From the NCBI GenBank assembly GCA_002786355.1, contig PGCO01000013.1:310001-374000 (forward strand): DNA of 64,000 nucleotides. Reading direction: 5' to 3'. Origin of the DNA: Sediminibacterium sp. FEMGT703S. Lineage in GTDB: Bacteria; Bacteroidota; Bacteroidia; Chitinophagales; Chitinophagaceae. Under the pieces are notes generated by a model that did no database searches, was not told where the DNA came from, and was given only the letters and a program-made list of their open reading frames with translations. A program made the translations under genes and the position numbers. Positions 18,132 through 27,220 of the stretch are shown piece by piece (position 1 is the stretch's first letter; every line of letters starts with the position of its first letter).

Positions 18132-19046
18132 TTAACCGATTTCTTTCAGTTTAACGGTTTTTGCAGTAATACTTAGTTCAACGGTTGCTCCAACTTTTAG
18201 TGCATAATTTTCGGTATCATGACTAACCGGGAATCCAAAGCAAACTGGATAATCAAATTCAGCAATATGTTCCTGAAGGATTTCCTCAATGGTTTTTCCA
18301 AAGGGAAGGGTAGTATCTTTTCGATCGGTAAACCCGCCCAATATTAATCCATTCAATTGGCTTAAAATTCCGGCCCTTTTTAGTTGAATGAACATTCGGT
18401 CAATATTGTACGCATACTCTCCTACATCTTCTAAAAATAAAATGGCGCCCTTGGTTTTATACACTATGTTAGAACCTACCAAATGAGCAATCAATGCCAG
18501 GTTGCCTCCCATCAATACACCGGTTGCTTTCCCCAATTGATTCATTGTGTTCGGCGCACAACTGTATGATGCTTTAGTTCCTTTCAAGGCCTTTTGTAAA
18601 GACTGCACATAAGGCAGTTTTACTCCCCCCTCATTAAATGCATTCGCCATGGGTGCATGTAATGAAGCTGTATTGCACCTGGTTAATAGATGCGCGTGCA
18701 AAACAGTGATATCGCTAAAGCCAATGATCCATTTAGGATTTTTTTTGAAAGTTTTGAAATCAAGTTGATCAATGATTCTAGTAACGCCATAACCACCTCT
18801 TCCACAAAGAATCGCTTTAATAGATGGCTCGTCTAGTAAAGCCTGCAATTCATCTTTGCGTTCCTCGTCTGTGCCACTAAAATAATTGGTAGACTTACTT
18901 CCTACCGTTTTACCAATCATCACTTGAAAGCCCCATTGCTGCAGCGTTTCCACACAGGTTTTTATTTTTTTGGCTTCCATATAGCCTGCAGGACAAGTAA
19001 TGGCAATGGTATCACCTTTTTTTAGGTATGGAGGAATCTTAATCAT
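18132..19046 (-). CDS. LD-carboxypeptidase, peptidase family S66 (cytosolic form)
   Basis: 304 residues with no signal peptide. S66 enzymes remove the terminal D-Ala from murein tetrapeptides (LdcA) or cleave related peptide bonds (MccF). Marks: PPYLKKGDTIAITCPAG at the N-terminus, GRGGYGVTRIID, the nucleophile Ser111 in GFSDITVLH, the GGNL segment, the Glu in LFLEDVGE and the His in GFPVSHDTENYAL. A longer, exported paralogue lies in the same operon. Murein recycling is the likely role, by analogy with LdcA. Confidence 0.88.
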   Translation of the reverse strand: MIKIPPYLKKGDTIAITCPAGYMEAKKIKTCVETLQQWGFQVMIGKTVGSKSTNYFSGTDEERKDELQALLDEPSIKAILCGRGGYGVTRIIDQLDFKTFKKNPKWIIGFSDITVLHAHLLTRCNTASLHAPMANAFNEGGVKLPYVQSLQKALKGTKASYSCAPNTMNQLGKATGVLMGGNLALIAHLVGSNIVYKTKGAILFLEDVGEYAYNIDRMFIQLKRAGILSQLNGLILGGFTDRKDTTLPFGKTIEEILQEHIAEFDYPVCFGFPVSHDTENYALKVGATVELSITAKTVKLKEIG

Positions 19047-19048
19047 AA

Positions 19049-19405
19049 TTAAATTTTGTTTTCACTCGAATACTTTTTATGTCCTTTTAAGTGGATAAAT
19101 GTTGCAATAAGAAACCCTATCCCTGCAATTAACGTGACATAAGGTAACAAAGTTTTACCTTCTTGAAAGTAAACATAGGTTGTCAAGAATAAAGCAATAC
19201 TTTCAAATAGATGTATAATTAACTCCAACAATGAGTGTGGTTTTTTTGAAAGTTTTATAAAAATAAAATATATCAAACTGATTATACCCAATATTAAAAT
19301 TGTCCATCCTATAAAGCTGTGATGATGTTGAATTTTATCAAACCCTTTGGTCATTAAAATAATAGCAACAAAAAAGTGATGAATTGATATTAGTTGCTTT
19401 CTCAT
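19049..19405 (-). CDS. Small membrane protein of unknown function
   Basis: 118 residues with four hydrophobic segments (~7-22, 32-50, 63-80, 86-104) joined by short loops rich in His and Lys (KIQHHHS, HLKGHKK). No family recognised. It lies between two S66 peptidase genes: 43 bp after one and 2 bp before the other, so it is probably co-transcribed with them. Nothing in it points to a function. Confidence 0.6.
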   Translation of the reverse strand: MRKQLISIHHFFVAIILMTKGFDKIQHHHSFIGWTILILGIISLIYFIFIKLSKKPHSLLELIIHLFESIALFLTTYVYFQEGKTLLPYVTLIAGIGFLIATFIHLKGHKKYSSENKI

Positions 19406-19448
19406 AATAAATACATTTTATGGTATTGTTTCGTTATTGCAATGATCA

Positions 19449-20465
19449 CTAAATTTCAGTGAGTAGTACCCGATTATTCTCTACCATTAATTGATGAGGC
19501 AATCCGCACTTGAGTGCAAAGTTATTTTTGATATGCCCTACCGGAAAATCAAAGCAAACCGGATAATTAAATCCAGCCACTTTTTCTTTAACGATGGTAT
19601 AAATATCTCTTCCAAACGGAACAGCAGGATTGTCTACTTTAATATTACTAAAACCTCCTACAATCAATCCTTTTAAATTAGACAGCTTTCCCGATCGTAG
19701 TAAATTACAAAACATGCGATCTATATTGTATAAAGGCTCACCCACATCTTCTACAAATAGAATCTTTCCATCGGTGTTAATCATGGAAGCCGAACCATTT
19801 AGGTTTTCTAGAATTTTTAAATTTCCTCCAACCAACACTCCTTTGGCTGTTCCAATTCTATTGTGCTCTACTGGAATGGATGGATAGTTGAGTTTTCTTC
19901 CCTCTAATGCATCTTTAATGGATAAAATGGTTGCTTGCTGCACTTCATCCGCAGTTGCCCAATCTTTGGGAAAGCTGCCACACATTTTTGAATGCAAACT
20001 TGCTACATGTACCACTTGGTGCATATGACTATGCAAAACCGTGATATCACTAAACCCAATGACCCATTTGGGTGATTGCTTAAATTTTTTAAAGTCTAAA
20101 AAGTCTACCATTCTTACCGCACCATATCCCCCTGTTGCACATAGAATTGCTTTGATACTGGGGTCATCCATCATTTGCTGGAAGTCTTCAGCTCTTTCTG
20201 CATCAGTTCCGCCAAATGTATGATCCATCTTTCCAATCGTATTTCCTATTTTGATTTTATATCCCCAGCTTTGGATTAAGTCGATTGAAGGTTGAACGGT
20301 TTCTAATAATGAAAAACCTGCGGGGCAGGTTATACCAATGGTGTCACCTGGTTGTAAATAGGGAGGCACTTTAATTTTTCTACTTTTGTTTCCTGCAGCG
20401 GTAGCTAATGCAGGCAGGGCCATCAATCCCATTCCTGCCATTTGCAAAAAGGACTGTCGTTTCAT
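19449..20465 (-). CDS. LD-carboxypeptidase, peptidase family S66 (exported form)
   Basis: 338 residues. The first ~25 residues (MKRQSFLQMAGMGLMALPAL) look like an export signal with an alanine-rich end, so this copy should act in the periplasm. The S66 core repeats that of the gene at 18132: PPYLQPGDTIGITCPAG, ATGGYGAVRMVD, Ser139 in GFSDITVLHSH, GGNL, the Glu in LFVEDVGE and a final His in FPVGHIKNNFAL. It begins exactly at the base after the stop of the upstream ribbon-helix-helix gene. Confidence 0.87.
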   Translation of the reverse strand: MKRQSFLQMAGMGLMALPALATAAGNKSRKIKVPPYLQPGDTIGITCPAGFSLLETVQPSIDLIQSWGYKIKIGNTIGKMDHTFGGTDAERAEDFQQMMDDPSIKAILCATGGYGAVRMVDFLDFKKFKQSPKWVIGFSDITVLHSHMHQVVHVASLHSKMCGSFPKDWATADEVQQATILSIKDALEGRKLNYPSIPVEHNRIGTAKGVLVGGNLKILENLNGSASMINTDGKILFVEDVGEPLYNIDRMFCNLLRSGKLSNLKGLIVGGFSNIKVDNPAVPFGRDIYTIVKEKVAGFNYPVCFDFPVGHIKNNFALKCGLPHQLMVENNRVLLTEI

Positions 20466-20651
20466 TTAGGTATTTTTCTTAGGTTTAGGTTTGATAGCTA
20501 TGCCTTCTTTTTTTCTACCCGCATTTCGCAAAGATTGATCAATCAACATTTCTATCTGACCATTCACACTCCTAAACTCGTCTGCCGCCCATTTTTCCAG
20601 GGCGGCATACGTAGTTTGATCAATTCTTAAAACAAAGGATTTCTTACTCAA
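20466..20651 (-). CDS. Ribbon-helix-helix (Arc/HicB-like) DNA-binding protein
   Basis: 61 residues. The start [11 protein letters not shown] gives the beta-strand, and [12 protein letters not shown] plus [16 protein letters not shown] give two helices, the usual Arc/MetJ fold of small dimeric repressors. A basic tail (KPKPKKNT) follows. The start codon is a TTG; the nearby ATG is out of frame. No toxin-like gene is adjacent. It lies between an SPFH gene (14 bp upstream) and the exported S66 peptidase gene (0 bp). It may regulate this operon, but that is inference. Confidence 0.75.
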   Translation of the reverse strand: MSKKSFVLRIDQTTYAALEKWAADEFRSVNGQIEMLIDQSLRNAGRKKEGIAIKPKPKKNT

Positions 20652-20665
20652 AACAATTCATTTTA

Positions 20666-21553
20666 TTATTGATGAAGCGTTCCTGTATTCACCACAGGAG
20701 AAGCCGATTTGTCTCCACAAAGCACCACTAATAAATTACTTACCATGGCTGCTTTACGCTCTTCATCTAATTCTACAATTTGTTTTTTTGACAACATTTC
20801 TAGGGCCATTTCAACCATACCTACAGCCCCTTCTACAATTTTGCTTCTTGCAGCAACAATGGCGGTAGCTTGTTGGCGTTGTAACATAGCATGCGCGATT
20901 TCTGGTGCATACGCTAAGTGACTGATACGGGCTTCCTTAATAACGATACCAGCCTTTAACATTCGCGCATTCAATTCGTGCTCTAACATTTCAATGACTT
21001 TTTCTCCACCGTCTCTTAAAGTAATTTCTACTTGCTCACCTTCAAATGTATCATAAGGACAAGTAGATGCCATATGACGTAACGCAGCTTCACTTTGATT
21101 GGTCATATAACTAGAAAAATTCACCACATCAAAACATACTTTGTACGTGTCTTCAATTTGCCAAAGTATAACCGCAGCAATTTCAATAGGGTTACCCAAT
21201 TTATCGTTCACTTTTAACTTGGTACTTTCTAAGCTTTGCAAACGCAAAGACACTTTTTGTTTGGTGTACAAAGGGTTTACAAAAAACAGTCCATTGTCTT
21301 TAACCGTACCTACATACTTACCAAAAAAAGTGAGTACTACACTGGTATTAGGCTGAACAACCACCAAGCCCAACAGCAAAAAGAAGATTACAATAAAGTC
21401 AATGATGGATCCCCAAATAAGTAAATATTTTAAGCCGTCTTCTGCACCACCGATTTGCGTGAGCGCATAAATACCTACCACCAATAAAATAGTAACCAAC
21501 AATAAAACCATGAACCCTTGTGCTGCTTTAATGGTCTTTTCCATAATTTTCAT
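20666..21553 (-). CDS. SPFH-domain (stomatin/prohibitin-like) membrane protein
   Basis: 295 residues. Two adjacent hydrophobic segments lie at ~14-32 and ~45-65, followed by the SPFH domain (VVQPNTSVVLTFFGKYVGTV, GLFFVNPLY, VSLRLQSLES). The C-terminal part is alpha-helical, with AMLQRQQATAIVAARSKIVEGA, typical of oligomerising stomatin-like proteins. These form large membrane-attached assemblies and often act with membrane proteases, but no NfeD or FtsH gene is nearby. A second Met at 21544 is equally possible. It heads the minus-strand operon ending at 18132 and has the best promoter seen in the window. Confidence 0.87.
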   Translation of the reverse strand: MKIMEKTIKAAQGFMVLLLVTILLVVGIYALTQIGGAEDGLKYLLIWGSIIDFIVIFFLLLGLVVVQPNTSVVLTFFGKYVGTVKDNGLFFVNPLYTKQKVSLRLQSLESTKLKVNDKLGNPIEIAAVILWQIEDTYKVCFDVVNFSSYMTNQSEAALRHMASTCPYDTFEGEQVEITLRDGGEKVIEMLEHELNARMLKAGIVIKEARISHLAYAPEIAHAMLQRQQATAIVAARSKIVEGAVGMVEMALEMLSKKQIVELDEERKAAMVSNLLVVLCGDKSASPVVNTGTLHQ

Positions 21554-21572
21554 TTTAATATTAATATGATAT

Positions 21573-21603
21573 CAAAATTATAGCATTTCTCGAAATTTCC
21601 AAA
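21573..21603 (-). promoter_or_regulatory. Bacteroidota sigma-A-type promoter of the SPFH operon
   Basis: Read on the minus strand, TTTG (21603-21600) is followed by exactly 19 nt and then TAATTTTG (21580-21573). Both boxes and the spacing fit the Bacteroidota consensus TTTG-N19-TAnnTTTG. The -7 box ends about 19 nt from the first ATG. Confidence 0.65.
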
Positions 21604-21618
21604 TAAATCTGCTTTTAG

Positions 21619-21626
21619 TACCTTTG
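21619..21626 (+). promoter_or_regulatory. Candidate -7 box TACCTTTG of metG
   Basis: TACCTTTG matches TAnnTTTG and lies 40 nt upstream of the metG ATG. It is back-to-back with the SPFH promoter: the SPFH -33 box is only 15 nt away, so the two promoters overlap. The metG -33 element is weak. Confidence 0.42.
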
Positions 21627-21666
21627 CCGCCTGCATAAAGCAGTTTAGACCTTTAAGCAACCGAAT

Positions 21667-23841
21667 ATGAAGCAACCGAAGAGATATTTAATTACCGCAG
21701 CCCTCCCCTATGCCAATGGGTTGAAACATATAGGCCATTTGGCCGGAGCATACCTACCTGCAGACATTTATGTGCGCTATTTAAGGGCACAAAAAAGAGA
21801 CGTGGTATTTGTTTGTGGAAGCGATGAACATGGAACAGCCATTCCAATTCAGGCTACCAAGGAAGGAACCACTGCACAAGCCATCATTGATAAATACCAT
21901 CCAATCATCGAGCAGAATTTTAATGACTTAGGAATATCTTTTGATATCTATCATAGAACCAGCTCACCTATTCATCATGAAACTGCCAGTGAATTTTTTA
22001 CTGCCTTAAATAATAAAGGCGATTTAATTACCAAAGAATCAGAACAATACTACGACGAACAGGCACAAAGTTTTTTAGCAGATCGTTATATTAAAGGAAC
22101 CTGCCCCAACTGTGGTTTCCAAGCCGCATACGGCGATCAGTGCGAAAGCTGTGGAAAGAGTTTAAGCCCAGATGAATTAATTAATCCTGTGAGCACTTTA
22201 AGCGGCAATACCCCGGTTAAAAAATTAACCAAACATTGGTACCTCCCCTTAGACAGACACGAAGATTTTTTACGCAAATGGATTATAGAAGAACATGGCA
22301 ATGATTGGCGCTCTACCGTAGTAGGACAATGCAAGAGTTGGATTGATGGAGGCTTGCAGCCTAGAGCAGTTACCCGAGACTTAGATTGGGGTGTTACCTT
22401 GCCCAATGACGTAGAAGGCGGGAAAGGCAAAGTACTATACGTATGGTTTGATGCACCTATTGGTTATATCAGTGCCACCAAGCAATGGGCATTGAATACT
22501 GGAAAAGATTGGAGACCTTATTGGGAAGACCAAGACACCAAGTTGATTCATTTTATAGGTAAAGACAATATCGTTTTCCATTGCATCATTTTTCCGGTGA
22601 TGTTGCAATTGCATGGAAATATCTTACCCACTAATGTGCCTGCCAATGAATTCATGAATTTGGAAGGTGACAAAATGAGTACCAGTAGAAACTGGAAACT
22701 CGAAATGGAAGATTATATCAACGATTTCATCAAACCAGAAAATGGAGGATCACAGCTAGCGGATACCTTGAGGTACTACTTAACTGCTATTGCCCCCGAG
22801 AGCAAAGACAGTGAATTTACATGGAAGGGTTTTCAGGATGCCAACAACAGTGAGTTGGTAAGCATATTCGGCAACTTCATCAATCGTGCATTGGTATTGA
22901 TGCACAAACTATGCAATGGGAAAGTGCCGCCATTGCACAATGATTTATTAGACGAATTAGATCATGCAACCATTGAAGCCATCCAACTAAGCAAGCAAAA
23001 AGTTGAGCAATTATTAGAAGACTATAAATTCAGAGATGCCCAATTTGAAGTGATTAATTTGGCTAGAATAGGGAATCAATACATGCAGAAAAAAGAACCT
23101 TGGATTCTAGCTAAGCAATTGGCAGAAAACCCAGCTGCGCAACAATTGATCAACAACTGTTTGCATATCTGTTTACAGTTAACGGCTAACCTGGCAATTT
23201 TGTCTAACCCCTTCTTGCCTTTCACAGCCAAGAAAATTTGCTACTTATTAAAAGTAGTAGACAAAATTTTGGATTGGGAAAATGCGGGCAGTATGAAATT
23301 ATTAAGCGTAGGATACAGTTTGCGCGCACCTGAATTATTGTTCCGAAAAATAGAAGACGAAGAAATCACCAAACAAATAGAAAAATTAAAAGCAGCTGCT
23401 GTGAATAAAGAAACCATTGCTACAACTAGCAACACCAATAATACCCAGAGCGCTGTTACTGCTGACACAGCAACCGCAATCACTGGTGAATCTGCAGATA
23501 AATCACCTGTTAAACCCGAAATCGTTTTTGATGATTTTGCTAAAATCGATTTAAAAGTAGGAACCATTGTGGCTGCAGAAAAAGTAGAGAAAGCCGACAA
23601 GCTATTGAAATTACAAGTAGACCTTGGTTTTGAAACTCGCACCATTGTTTCGGGCATTGCGATGCATTTTGCACCAGCAGATATTGTAGGTAAACAAGTA
23701 ACAGTTGTATGCAACTTGGCACCACGTAAAATGCGCGGTATCGAAAGCAATGGCATGATTTTAATGGCCGAAGATGCCAATGGCAAACTTCATTTTATAA
23801 ATCCAGAAGACTATATTAATCCAGGAAGTGGAGTGAGTTAA
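21667..23841 (+). CDS. metG: Methionyl-tRNA synthetase with C-terminal tRNA-binding domain
   Basis: 724 residues. The enzyme charges tRNA-Met. The class I HIGH motif is in PYANGLKHIGHLAGAY (residues ~15-30), the zinc knuckle is CPNCGFQAAYGDQCESCG (~143-160), and the KMSKS-type loop reads KMSTSRN (~340). The anticodon-binding helical domain follows. After a low-complexity Thr/Ala linker (~580-620) comes an EMAP-II-like tRNA-binding domain (FDDFAKIDLKVGTIVAAE to NGMILMAED). This long form with the C-terminal dimerisation domain is usual in Bacteroidota. Confidence 0.96.
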   Translation: MKQPKRYLITAALPYANGLKHIGHLAGAYLPADIYVRYLRAQKRDVVFVCGSDEHGTAIPIQATKEGTTAQAIIDKYHPIIEQNFNDLGISFDIYHRTSSPIHHETASEFFTALNNKGDLITKESEQYYDEQAQSFLADRYIKGTCPNCGFQAAYGDQCESCGKSLSPDELINPVSTLSGNTPVKKLTKHWYLPLDRHEDFLRKWIIEEHGNDWRSTVVGQCKSWIDGGLQPRAVTRDLDWGVTLPNDVEGGKGKVLYVWFDAPIGYISATKQWALNTGKDWRPYWEDQDTKLIHFIGKDNIVFHCIIFPVMLQLHGNILPTNVPANEFMNLEGDKMSTSRNWKLEMEDYINDFIKPENGGSQLADTLRYYLTAIAPESKDSEFTWKGFQDANNSELVSIFGNFINRALVLMHKLCNGKVPPLHNDLLDELDHATIEAIQLSKQKVEQLLEDYKFRDAQFEVINLARIGNQYMQKKEPWILAKQLAENPAAQQLINNCLHICLQLTANLAILSNPFLPFTAKKICYLLKVVDKILDWENAGSMKLLSVGYSLRAPELLFRKIEDEEITKQIEKLKAAAVNKETIATTSNTNNTQSAVTADTATAITGESADKSPVKPEIVFDDFAKIDLKVGTIVAAEKVEKADKLLKLQVDLGFETRTIVSGIAMHFAPADIVGKQVTVVCNLAPRKMRGIESNGMILMAEDANGKLHFINPEDYINPGSGVS

Positions 23842-23844
23842 TAA

Positions 23845-23873
23845 AAAAAGCCCCAATTATTTTGGGGCTTTTT
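23845..23873. terminator. Bidirectional rho-independent terminator after metG
   Basis: A 12-bp inverted repeat (AAAAAGCCCCAA / TTGGGGCTTTTT) with a 5-nt loop begins 4 nt after the metG stop. A-tracts and T-tracts on either side let it work for metG and for the convergent small-subunit gene ending at 23893. Confidence 0.9.
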
Positions 23874-23892
23874 ATTTATACATTCAGCTGTA

Positions 23893-24555
23893 CTAGACTT
23901 TATCAAAACTCAAACACTCTTTCAATTCCTTTTCAGTATACGCTAATTTGTATTGCTTCAATACATCATCTGGTACGCCATTCCATTGATTCGGGGCATT
24001 GCCAACATAACCCAAATCTTTGATTCCAATTTCGGTTGTATAAAAACCAGTGGTTACTAAATCGCGCATTAAGTTAAAAAAGGAAACACCTTGTGCCAAT
24101 TCTTTTGGCGCTTTATTAGGATAAGCAATAGAGTCCACAACCGTAATTTGTTGGGCAGCAGTCAAGTTTACAAATGCTTTTTCATAGAGCTTATAACAAT
24201 GTAAATCTAACCAACGCAATCCCCCACGGAGAGGAGTTTGATGGGTAGGCATGTCTTTTACAATGAACTCTATAAATTCAGGAACTTTAGCATCACTGGC
24301 GCTTCCACTCACTTCATCTTTAGGCATAATAATATCGCCCAACACCGTAATGGTAGCCATTTCATGTTCATTGAAGAATTTATCTTCCTTGGCCATTTTG
24401 GCTAAGTAAGCTTTCTCTTCTTGCATGCGATCATCTAATGATGCATCAGCAGAAGCAGCAATATTTTTTTTATCGGCACTGGTGCAGGCTTCTACCAAAA
24501 CACCGGCACCAACAGTGCCAATCATCAGTGCCTTAATCGATTTTCTCCTGTCCAT
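23893..24555 (-). CDS. Gluconate 2-dehydrogenase subunit 3-family protein
   Basis: 220 residues. The N-terminus MDRRKSIKALMIGTVGAGVL with VEAC has a twin-arginine pair, a hydrophobic stretch and a lipobox-like cysteine, so it should be exported by Tat and perhaps lipidated. The rest fits the gluconate 2-dehydrogenase subunit 3 family (TITVLGDIIMP, FFNLMRDLVTTGFYTTEIG, GYVGNAPNQW). In that family the small subunit partners a GMC flavoprotein and takes it across the membrane. The GMC gene lies 1 bp upstream and lacks its own signal. No cytochrome c subunit gene is adjacent. Confidence 0.88.
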   Translation of the reverse strand: MDRRKSIKALMIGTVGAGVLVEACTSADKKNIAASADASLDDRMQEEKAYLAKMAKEDKFFNEHEMATITVLGDIIMPKDEVSGSASDAKVPEFIEFIVKDMPTHQTPLRGGLRWLDLHCYKLYEKAFVNLTAAQQITVVDSIAYPNKAPKELAQGVSFFNLMRDLVTTGFYTTEIGIKDLGYVGNAPNQWNGVPDDVLKQYKLAYTEKELKECLSFDKV

Positions 24556-24556
24556 C

Positions 24557-26299
24557 TTATAAGTTTTGTTTTTTCATTTCGTCAATAATGTATTCACTAG
24601 CACGCATGCTTAAAGCAAGGATAGTCCAAGTAATATTTTTATCTGCCTGAGAAACAAACTGTGATCCATCTACACAAAACAAAGTCTTGCAATCGTGTGC
24701 TTGACTAAACTTGTTTAAAGCAGAAGTTTTTTTGTCGTTACCCATTCTTACGGTACCTGCTTCGTGAATAATATTTCCTGGATTAGATAAGCCATAATTA
24801 TTAGAAGCATCATCGTCTGCACCCCATGTAATGATTGCTCCCATATTGTGCATGATCTCTTTGAAGGTTTCTTTCATATGCTTAGCCTGATTAATTTCAT
24901 ACTCCGAATGACGGGTATTGAATCTTAATACAGGAATACCATATTTATCTACAACAGTTGGATCTATTTCGCAATAGTTCTTGATGTCTGGAACTGATTC
25001 CCCTCTTCCTGCCATACCTACACCTGCTCCATAAAAAAAGCGAACATCTTCTTTTAAAGAAGACCCATATCCCCCCGCTTCTTTGGTTTTACCATTTACT
25101 TGGTACTTACCATTCAATCCTTGCATACCCATTCCAAATCCATAAGCTGGCTGGCTCATGCCTCCCCAATACTCAATATGATAACCTCTTGGGAAATCTA
25201 ATTTTTTATTGTCTAACCACCATGGCGTATAAATATGCATACCCCCAACCCCATCTTCGTTGTAACGCTTTCTACCAAAGAGTTCTGGCAATACACCACC
25301 TAAAGCCGCACCAGTAGAATCGTGCAAATATTTACCCACTACATTACTATCATTAGCCAATCCGTTCGGGTGTCTTTTAGACTTAGAGTTTAATAATAAA
25401 CGAGCCGTTTCACAAGTACTCGCGGCTAAGATCACCACGCGACCATTTACTTGGTATTCTAAATTGTCTACTTTATTTACATAAGAAATACCGGTTGCCA
25501 ACCCTTCCGAATTCGTGATAACTTCACGCGCCATGGCTTGTGTAATCACATCTACATTACCTGTTTTTACTGCTGGCTTTACCAATACCGAACCTGATGA
25601 AAAGTCTCCGTACACTTTACAACTTCTATTACACTGTGCACAGAAAAAACATGCCCCACGCTCTTCATTAATTTTTTTTGTAAGGATAGATAAACGAGAA
25701 GGGATCACCGGAACACCCACCCCTGTTGCTGCTTTTTTAATCATCAGCTCGTGTAAACGGGGTTTGGGCGGTGGAAGGAAAATTCCATCGGGATCATTTT
25801 CTAGTCCCTCATTGCTCCCAAAAACACCAATTAATTTATCTACTTTATCATAGTAAGGTTTTACGTCTTCATAACCAATTGGCCAATCGTCACCTAAACC
25901 ATCAATACTTTTTCTTTTAAAATCTTTTGGCCCAAAACGGAGGGATATACGACCCCAGTGATTGGTACGTCCTCCCATCATACGGGCACGCCACCACTCA
26001 AATTTTTGGCTACCTGGCGCCTGTGTATAAGGCTCTCCATCAATCTCCCAACCCCAATAACAGCCATCAAAATCTCCAAAGGGTCTGAACTTAGTACTTG
26101 CCCCCCTTCTTGGAGATTCCCATGGGTTTTTTAATTGAGATGAATTTACTGCGGGATCATAATCTTCACCCGCCTCGAGCAAACAAACTTTTAATCCAGC
26201 TTTAGACAAAGTGTAAGCTGCCATTCCACCACCTGCTCCAGAACCGACAATCACCACATCGTATTGCTTCGGTTGCTTTTTAATTTGAAAATCTCCCAT
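24557..26299 (-). CDS. GMC-family flavin oxidoreductase (large subunit)
   Basis: 580 residues of the glucose-methanol-choline family. The FAD-binding start is DVVIVGSGAGGGMAAYTLS (~14-32), with LLEAGEDYDP, GGRTNHWGRI and a C-terminal VDGSQFVSQADKNITWTILALS. The catalytic His region is NIIHEAGTVRMG near residue 520. A cluster CFFCAQCNRSC at about residues 214-224 has the spacing CxxCxxCxxxC, suggesting an iron-sulfur cluster as in some FAD-dependent glucose dehydrogenases. No signal peptide is seen; export probably depends on the Tat-bearing small subunit encoded 1 bp downstream. Substrate, a sugar or polyol, is unknown. Confidence 0.88.
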   Translation of the reverse strand: MGDFQIKKQPKQYDVVIVGSGAGGGMAAYTLSKAGLKVCLLEAGEDYDPAVNSSQLKNPWESPRRGASTKFRPFGDFDGCYWGWEIDGEPYTQAPGSQKFEWWRARMMGGRTNHWGRISLRFGPKDFKRKSIDGLGDDWPIGYEDVKPYYDKVDKLIGVFGSNEGLENDPDGIFLPPPKPRLHELMIKKAATGVGVPVIPSRLSILTKKINEERGACFFCAQCNRSCKVYGDFSSGSVLVKPAVKTGNVDVITQAMAREVITNSEGLATGISYVNKVDNLEYQVNGRVVILAASTCETARLLLNSKSKRHPNGLANDSNVVGKYLHDSTGAALGGVLPELFGRKRYNEDGVGGMHIYTPWWLDNKKLDFPRGYHIEYWGGMSQPAYGFGMGMQGLNGKYQVNGKTKEAGGYGSSLKEDVRFFYGAGVGMAGRGESVPDIKNYCEIDPTVVDKYGIPVLRFNTRHSEYEINQAKHMKETFKEIMHNMGAIITWGADDDASNNYGLSNPGNIIHEAGTVRMGNDKKTSALNKFSQAHDCKTLFCVDGSQFVSQADKNITWTILALSMRASEYIIDEMKKQNL

Positions 26300-26385
26300 A
26301 TCGCTTTTTTAATCTTGGTCGTTAGAACTATGAATGTAGCAATTTTAATGGTACAGATCACTAGTTTTTGATGAATGAATTGATC

Positions 26386-27108
26386 TTATTTAACAAAGTA
26401 TTCGTCGGGTAATGTTCGGAATGTTGCATTGCGAACACTAACAGGAATATTTTTAGCAATCAGTTTATTGGTTTTGAAATCCACTACTGTCCATATAGGA
26501 TAATCATATGTTTTAGATACTGACTTCAAAGTTCCATTCACCCAATTATATAGGTTAAACACCCAATAATTGTGGCCATTGTAATTTGTACTCGAACAGC
26601 CTATAATTTCTGGAAGACCATCCCCATTGAGGTCATATTCTTTTTCGGATGAAAAGTCAACAAAACTCATCACCTTATAATTATTTTGTTGACTGATTAA
26701 ATATACTTTATAGTTTAACAAAGCGGCCATACCATTACCAGCAGTATAAATACGAAATTTAAGATCTGGTATTCCGTCACTATTAAAATCTGCAATTTCT
26801 GCGTTGGGAGTTAAATGCCTTATCCAAAAGGGAACTAAGATTTTTTGAATTATTTTATTGGCTTTATAAAAATGTATATAAGAAGATTCTCTTGCTGATT
26901 CTTGTTCAATGATTACTAGTTTTTCTATAGCAAATCCTTTTTTACCTTTTAAGTTTATTTGAACTATTTTATTGGGAATTGCAGTATCCTTAACCTGTTC
27001 AAATTTCACTTTAGTGTAAACAATGGGTTTTGATTTGGTAAACAAGTCTTGTGAAAAAAGGGAGGTCCCTATTAAAAAGGAGATAGTAGAAAATATAAGT
27101 TTAATCAT
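26386..27108 (-). CDS. Secreted protein with calcium-loop-like repeats, function unknown
   Basis: 240 residues with a Sec signal (MIKLIFSTISFLIGTSLFSQ). Two segments, DFNSDGIPDLKF (~125) and DLNGDGLPEIIG (~170), have the DxNxDGxxD/E pattern of FG-GAP/VCBS-type calcium loops. The other parts are beta-rich with no recognised domain. It stands alone between the GMC gene and nrdJ, with a terminator of nrdJ just upstream, so it likely has its own promoter. No function is assigned. Confidence 0.65.
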   Translation of the reverse strand: MIKLIFSTISFLIGTSLFSQDLFTKSKPIVYTKVKFEQVKDTAIPNKIVQINLKGKKGFAIEKLVIIEQESARESSYIHFYKANKIIQKILVPFWIRHLTPNAEIADFNSDGIPDLKFRIYTAGNGMAALLNYKVYLISQQNNYKVMSFVDFSSEKEYDLNGDGLPEIIGCSSTNYNGHNYWVFNLYNWVNGTLKSVSKTYDYPIWTVVDFKTNKLIAKNIPVSVRNATFRTLPDEYFVK

Positions 27109-27152
27109 AAGTTCAATTGATACTTTAATTTATAAAAGATTGAAATAGTATC

Positions 27153-27189
27153 AAAAAAAATCTCCCCTAGAAGAAAATCTAGAGGAGAT
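27153..27189 (-). terminator. Rho-independent terminator of nrdJ
   Basis: On the minus strand an imperfect 12-bp stem (ATCTCCTCTAGA / TCTAGGGGAGAT) with a 6-nt loop is followed by a run of eight T. It lies 32 nt after the nrdJ stop. Confidence 0.85.
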
Positions 27190-27220
27190 GTTTTTAGGGC
27201 AGGGATTAACTGCTATCGAA

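Noticed and set aside
18132-20465. S66 genes as microcin C self-immunity (MccF)
   Set aside because: No microcin synthesis or export genes are nearby; the operon context fits LD-carboxypeptidase better.
20466-20651. Ribbon-helix-helix gene as part of a toxin-antitoxin pair
   Set aside because: Neighbouring genes are an SPFH protein and a peptidase; no toxin-sized partner is present.
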